Shown: positions 4,915 through 6,554 of the stretch, piece after piece
How positions within the stretch are numbered: position 1 is the first letter of the stretch
Layout: each line of letters opens with the position of its first letter
DNA from: Myxococcales bacterium
Lineage (GTDB): Bacteria; Myxococcota_A; Polyangia; Polyangiales; Houyiibacteriaceae
Direction: 5' to 3'
Assembly: GCA_030622585.1 (NCBI GenBank)
Contig: JAUXFZ010000145.1
Coordinates: forward strand, 1 to 6,554
DNA length: 6,554 bases
Position numbers and translations under genes: made by a program
Notes under the pieces: model-generated
Seen by the model: the letters and a program-made list of their open reading frames with translations, nothing else
Databases searched by the model: none
Told to the model about the DNA's origin: nothing

Positions 4915-6303
4915 ATCACTTCATCGCAACAAGCCGGGCAGGTCCCTCCGAACGCGCTCGATGCAGAGCGCGCGGTGCTGGGCGGCATCCTCCTCGAGAA
5001 TCAGGCGATGAACATCGTCGTCGAGGCGCTGTCCACCGACGACTTCTACAGCGAAGCGAACGCCAAGATTTTCGAGGCGATGAACGAGCTTTCTCGTCGT
5101 GGCCAACCGGTCGATCATGTCACGCTTCGAGAGGCGCTGGTTCATAGCGGAAAGCTCGCAGCGATTGGGGGCGACGAGTATCTGCTCTCGCTGAGCAATA
5201 CGATCCCTAGCGTCTCGAACATCCAGGCACATGCGCAGATCATCCGAGAGAAGTCGGTCATCCGGGCGCTCATTTTGGCATGTCACGAGGTGGTGTCGCG
5301 GGGCTACGGGGACTACGGGCCTATCGACGAGTATCTCGATCAATCCGAGTCGGCGATTTTCGCGGTCGGCAGGGAACGCGCTCGGAATCCTTACGAGCAC
5401 GTAAAAGATGTCGTGATGCGGACCTTTCAGGAGATCCATGAAACGGCCAACCGCGGGGAGGCGATTACGGGCCTGCCCACGGGTTACAAGCAGCTCGACA
5501 AGATGACTGCTGGCATGCACTCGGGCGATCTCATCATCGTCGCAGGGCGTCCCGGCATGGGTAAGACCTCGTTCGCGCTCAATGTCGCGCACCACGCGTG
5601 CAACAAGAACAAGTCGCCGGTTGCGGTGTTTTCGCTCGAGATGCCCAAAGGGCAGCTCGTTCGCCGTCTTCTGGGCAGCGAGGCGCGCGTCGATGGCAAC
5701 CGCATTCGCACCGGGCAGCTCCACAAGGACGACTGGCCCAAGCTTGCGGACGCCGCGGGCACGCTGAGCGAGATGCCGATCTGGATCGACGACACGCCGG
5801 CGATCTCGATGATCGAGCTACGCGCCAAAGCCCGCCGGCTCAAATCCGAGGTCGGCCTCGGCTTGATCGTGGTGGACTATATGCAGCTGATGCGCTCGGG
5901 GTCGCGCAATGATTCACGCGAGCAGGAGATCAGCGAGATCAGCCGAAGCTTGAAGGCGCTGGCCAAGGAGCTCGAGATGCCGGTGATGGCGCTCTCGCAG
6001 CTCAACCGCGGCGTCGAGTCGCGCGGCACGAAAGACAAGCGACCACAGCTTTCCGACCTGCGTGAGTCCGGCGCCATCGAGCAGGATGCCGACACGATTT
6101 GGTTCATCTACCGCGACGAGGTTTACAACCAGGACAGCGACGATCGCGGCATTGCCGAGATCATCATCGGCAAGCAGCGCTCAGGGCCGACGGGCACGTG
6201 CCGAGTTCGGTTCTTCAACGAGTACACGCGCTTCGATGATTTGGCGGAGTCGGATTATTACGGTGGCGCGTCGTCAGGGGGCGCGGAGTTTCGGGATAAT
6301 TAG
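4915..6303 (+). CDS. dnaB: Replicative DNA helicase DnaB, apparent ATC start
   Basis: DnaB is the ring-shaped hexameric helicase that unwinds DNA at the replication fork using ATP. Counted from 4915, the product has 462 residues. The N-terminal helical domain starts with the conserved VPPNALDAERAVLGGILLEN. The C-terminal RecA-like domain has Walker A GRPGMGKT (211-218), SLEM (240-243), Walker B LIVVDYMQL (317-325), the ALSQLNRGVE segment (359-368) and IGKQRSGPTG with the likely arginine finger Arg422. No intein or insertion is present. The start is unusual: the frame is open from 4861 but has no ATG, GTG or TTG until GTG at 4975. That GTG lacks a ribosome binding site and would delete the conserved VPPNALDAERA. 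ATC at 4915 has AGGGGAG (4901-4907) 7 nt upstream. Either ATC initiates, or the reference has a base error here. Function is certain; the exact start is not. Confidence 0.95.
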   Translation: MTSSQQAGQVPPNALDAERAVLGGILLENQAMNIVVEALSTDDFYSEANAKIFEAMNELSRRGQPVDHVTLREALVHSGKLAAIGGDEYLLSLSNTIPSVSNIQAHAQIIREKSVIRALILACHEVVSRGYGDYGPIDEYLDQSESAIFAVGRERARNPYEHVKDVVMRTFQEIHETANRGEAITGLPTGYKQLDKMTAGMHSGDLIIVAGRPGMGKTSFALNVAHHACNKNKSPVAVFSLEMPKGQLVRRLLGSEARVDGNRIRTGQLHKDDWPKLADAAGTLSEMPIWIDDTPAISMIELRAKARRLKSEVGLGLIVVDYMQLMRSGSRNDSREQEISEISRSLKALAKELEMPVMALSQLNRGVESRGTKDKRPQLSDLRESGAIEQDADTIWFIYRDEVYNQDSDDRGIAEIIIGKQRSGPTGTCRVRFFNEYTRFDDLAESDYYGGASSGGAEFRDN

Positions 6304-6305
6304 TT

Positions 6306-6396
6306 GGGGTGGAGGGGTTGCTGAGCTGCGAACGTGGTTTGGTTTAGTTATATCCAACCCGCCCACCCCCAACCCGTAATCCTCCCTGCCGCGGCA
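6306..6396. repeat. Intergenic repeat after dnaB, copy 1
   Basis: The repeat begins within about 5 nt of the dnaB stop. Positions 6335-6370 are identical to 6494-6529 (36 bp) and 6373-6396 are identical to 6531-6554 (24 bp). The only difference between those blocks is AA versus G. The 5' part (6307-6334) matches 6460-6493 less well, with a 6-nt insertion in copy 2. A C-rich core (6358-6375) follows an imperfect GGTTTGG/CCAACC inverted repeat. I do not recognise the family. Confidence 0.85.
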
Positions 6397-6461
6397 GTCG
6401 CTTCGCTCTGCCTTGGCGGCGCTTTGCGCCGGCTTCGCCCTTCGGGCTTGCGCTGCCGCGG
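6386..6461. repeat. Hairpin-rich palindromic element between the two repeat copies
   Basis: CTGCCGCGGCAG (6386-6397) is a perfect 12-bp palindrome. Its half CCGCGGCAG (6389-6397) is also the exact inverse of CTGCCGCGG (6453-6461), so the whole element can close into one long stem-loop. Inside are two compact hairpins: CGGCGC-TTT-GCGCCG (6417-6431) and GCCC-TTC-GGGC (6437-6447). No T-run follows, so it is not a standard Rho-independent terminator, though it could stall polymerase or protect mRNA ends. It resembles REP/BIME-like elements in architecture only. Confidence 0.6.
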
Positions 6462-6554
6462 GTGGATGCAGGGGGGATGCTAAGCGGGCGACCTGGTTTG
6501 GTTTAGTTATATCCAACCCGCCCACCCCCGCCCGTAATCCTCCCTGCCGCGGCA
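6460..6554. repeat. Intergenic repeat, copy 2, reaching the window edge
   Basis: This copy lies 158-159 bp from copy 1 in the same orientation. The conserved block 6494-6554 runs to the last base of the window, ending at the same CTGCCGCGGCA sequence that precedes the hairpin element after copy 1. A further hairpin element and more copies may therefore follow. It keeps the C-rich core (6517-6533). Confidence 0.85.

Noticed and set aside
6274..6525. Minus-strand frame of 83 codons in the repeat region, containing the word GGLDITKPN twice
   Set aside because: The repeated peptide is just the translated DNA repeat. The frame runs across the hairpin element and into the end of dnaB, and no ribosome binding site or domain is seen.

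Overview
This is a GC-rich bacterial window made almost entirely of core information-processing genes. It most likely comes from a myxobacterium-like lineage (Myxococcota / former Deltaproteobacteria). That placement is inferred from the high GC content, the gene order prs - rplY - pth - rpsF - rpsR - rplI - dnaB, the long CTC-type L25 and the alanine/proline/glutamate-rich tail on S6. No 16S rRNA gene is present to confirm it.

Layout. Positions 7-831 (minus strand) encode a 274-residue regulator with a C-terminal Xre/Cro-type helix-turn-helix and an N-terminal part that may be a degenerate receiver fold. A second minus-strand gene may start at the left edge through an ATGA overlap. A divergent intergenic region (832-1029) carries a good sigma70-type promoter candidate for prs and a weaker one for the regulator. 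All later genes are on the plus strand: PRPP synthetase (prs), ribosomal protein L25 (rplY/ctc), peptidyl-tRNA hydrolase (pth), S6 (rpsF), S18 (rpsR), L9 (rplI) and the replicative helicase (dnaB). Gaps within prs-rplY-pth and within rpsF-rpsR-rplI are 3-15 nt, which suggests co-transcription. Gaps of 86 nt before rpsF and 91 nt before dnaB leave room for leaders or extra promoters. The window ends in a 251-nt non-coding stretch with two copies of an intergenic repeat flanking a hairpin-rich spacer.

The genes fit a growth-linked cluster: PRPP for nucleotide synthesis, three small-subunit or large-subunit ribosomal proteins plus 5S-binding L25, recycling of peptidyl-tRNA, and replication-fork unwinding.

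I do not see a new defence, mobile or biosynthetic system. The points most worth a second look are: (1) dnaB has no ATG, GTG or TTG start upstream of its conserved N-terminal motif, and an ATC codon with a well-spaced Shine-Dalgarno is the best start; (2) the repeat after dnaB keeps a short-loop G-quadruplex motif in both copies, and one of the few copy differences falls in a loop; (3) the S6 gene has a roughly 145-codon low-complexity tail with a perfect 38-bp internal duplication; (4) a possible S6:S18-type leader may mask the rpsF ribosome binding site.
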